64,000 nucleotides of DNA from Natronococcus pandeyae (GTDB lineage: Archaea > Halobacteriota > Halobacteria > Halobacteriales > Natrialbaceae): assembly GCF_008122205.1 (NCBI RefSeq), contig NZ_PHNJ01000003.1:310001-374000 (forward strand), in the 5' to 3' direction. Below the pieces are notes generated by a model. It ran no database searches. It saw only the letters and a list, made by a program, of their open reading frames with translations, and was not told the origin of the DNA. The translations under genes were made by a program, and so were the position numbers. Position 1 is the first letter of the stretch. Every line of letters starts with the position of its first letter. Positions 62,916-64,000 of the stretch are shown piece by piece.

Positions 62916-62928
62916 ATCCCGATACACC

Positions 62929-63903
62929 ATGACTGATTCAAATCTCCGAACGTACACGAGGGAGAACGAGACAGAGGAAGAGACGACCTCGCAAGCGGAC
63001 GAGCGAGAGCAGTGTCCGGAGTGCGGTGGCCGAGTAATCTCCGACGCCGAGCACGCCGAGACGGTCTGTGAAGACTGCGGTCTCGTCGTCGAAGAAGACG
63101 AGATCGACCGCGGTCCCGAGTGGCGAGCGTTCGACGCCGCCGAGAAGGACGAGAAATCCCGCGTTGGTGCCCCGACGACCAACATGATGCACGACCAGGG
63201 GCTCTCGACCAACATCGGCTGGCAGGACAAGGACGCCTACGGCAAGTCGCTCTCGAGCCGCCAGCGCCAGAAGATGCAGCGTCTGCGCACCTGGAACGAG
63301 CGCTTCCGCACCCGCGACTCGAAGGAGCGCAACCTGAAGCAGGCCCTCGGCGAGATCGACCGGATGGCCAGCGCGCTCGGCCTCCCGGAGAACGTCCGCG
63401 AGACCGCGTCGGTCATCTACCGCCGCGCCCTCGAGGAGGATCTCCTTCCGGGTCGGTCGATCGAGGGCGTCGCGACGTCGTCGCTGTACGCCGCGGCCCG
63501 CCAGGCCGGCACCCCGCGCAGTCTCGACGAGATCTCGGCGGTCAGCCGCGTCGACAAGATGGAGCTAACCCGAACCTACCGGTACATCATCCGGGAACTC
63601 GGCCTCGAGGTCCAGCCCGCGGACCCCGAGAACTACGTCCCGCGGTTCGTCAGCGACCTCGACCTCTCCGACGAGACCGAGCGGATGGCCCGCGACCTGC
63701 TCGACTCGGCCCGCGAAGAGGGCGTCCACAGCGGCAAGTCCCCCGTCGGCCTCGCCGCCGCGGCCGTCTACGCAGCCGCGCTGCTGACCAACGAGAAGGT
63801 CACTCAGAACGACGTCAGCGAGGTCGCCAGCATCTCCGAGGTCACCATCCGAAACCGCTACAAGGAGCTGCTCGAGGCGTCCGACTCGGCAGCACCGGCC
63901 TAA
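62929..63903 (+). CDS. Transcription initiation factor TFB
   Basis: A 324-aa general transcription factor that recruits RNA polymerase to TBP-bound promoters. The zinc ribbon CPECGGRVISDAEHAETVCEDCG is near residues 25-47, the B-reader/B-linker contains GPEWRAFDAAEKDEKSRVGAP, and two cyclin folds follow (about residues 120-215 and 220-315). DVSEVASISEVTIRNRYKELLE is the BRE-recognition HTH. Haloarchaea carry several TFB genes; which paralog this is cannot be told. Confidence 0.95.
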   Translation: MTDSNLRTYTRENETEEETTSQADEREQCPECGGRVISDAEHAETVCEDCGLVVEEDEIDRGPEWRAFDAAEKDEKSRVGAPTTNMMHDQGLSTNIGWQDKDAYGKSLSSRQRQKMQRLRTWNERFRTRDSKERNLKQALGEIDRMASALGLPENVRETASVIYRRALEEDLLPGRSIEGVATSSLYAAARQAGTPRSLDEISAVSRVDKMELTRTYRYIIRELGLEVQPADPENYVPRFVSDLDLSDETERMARDLLDSAREEGVHSGKSPVGLAAAAVYAAALLTNEKVTQNDVSEVASISEVTIRNRYKELLEASDSAAPA

Positions 63904-64000
63904 CGAAGCGGTTGGCTACTCGGGGACTCGTGCCGTCTTTTGCCGATACCTGGAATACGACTGCGACAAAGTTTTTCAACTCCTGTGTGAAACGGTGTGG
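63904..64000. other. Window end, no gene
   Basis: Downstream of TFB; the last 40 bases include AAAGTTTTTCAA, which may be a terminator T-run or promoter of a gene outside the window. Confidence 0.4.

Overview
The window is chromosomal DNA of a halophilic archaeon, most likely a Natrialbales-type haloarchaeon (Natrinema / Haloterrigena-like). The support is high GC, very acidic predicted proteins, frequent CTCGAG codon pairs, archaeal information-processing proteins (TFB, MBF1, TiaS, a Drg GTPase), TATA/BRE promoters lying only 25-35 nt before start codons (leaderless transcription), Tat signal peptides, and many small haloarchaeal-only families. I named families by reading the proteins; no database search was run.

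Layout. 0.2-34.9 kb is ordinary core and metabolic chromosome: an AlaX editing protein, MBF1, tRNA-Leu(GAG), small membrane proteins and regulators, an SDR oxidoreductase, an amidase with a coupled Tat protein, PurF, an R2lox-type di-metal oxidase, a MutS-like ATPase, a DyP-like Tat protein, a glutathionyl-hydroquinone-reductase-type GST, ion transporters (CaCA, two NhaC antiporters, a TrkA-type NAD-binding protein), an NCS2 permease, a glutaredoxin, TiaS, a site-2 protease with CBS domains, a Drg GTPase and a double glyoxalase. 34.9-37.6 kb is a scar region: an IS1341-type element with an intact TnpB and a probable omega/sot RNA, three hairpins, and a broken Orc1/Cdc6 initiator gene. 37.6-52.8 kb is a cell-surface polysaccharide or glycan locus of mixed orientation and lower GC: two Wzy/ligase-type membrane proteins, three glycosyltransferases, a Wzx flippase, an asparagine-synthetase-like protein, a ParB-fold-like protein, a polyprenyl glycosylphosphotransferase and two sugar-nucleotidyltransferases. 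53.0-56.4 kb is an ECF vitamin/metal transporter operon (S, T, fused A-A'). 56.4-64 kb returns to housekeeping: a thiolase remnant, membrane proteins, a Grx-TrxR fusion, DUF389 and DUF357 proteins, and a TFB gene with tandem promoters.

How genes work together. In the glycan locus the phosphoglycosyltransferase would start a lipid-linked glycan, the nucleotidyltransferases supply activated sugar, the glycosyltransferases extend it, the flippase exports it and a Wzy-like protein polymerises or ligates it. The AsnB-like protein may amidate a sugar acid. The ECF operon is a complete importer of unknown substrate; its fused ATPase appears to have one canonical and one degenerate ATP site. The three thiol-redox genes (Grx, Grx-TrxR, GHR-type GST) probably use gamma-glutamylcysteine or protein thiols rather than glutathione.

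Most unusual items: the asymmetric ECF ATPase, the TnpB/omega-RNA plus Orc1 scar, the ParB-like protein in a glycan locus, a structured intergenic element at 26.24-26.31 kb, a frameshifted YbjQ-family gene, a DyP-like protein lacking its catalytic Asp, and a duplicated 24-nt tRNA-Leu segment. I did not find a convincing wholly new defence system or CRISPR array.
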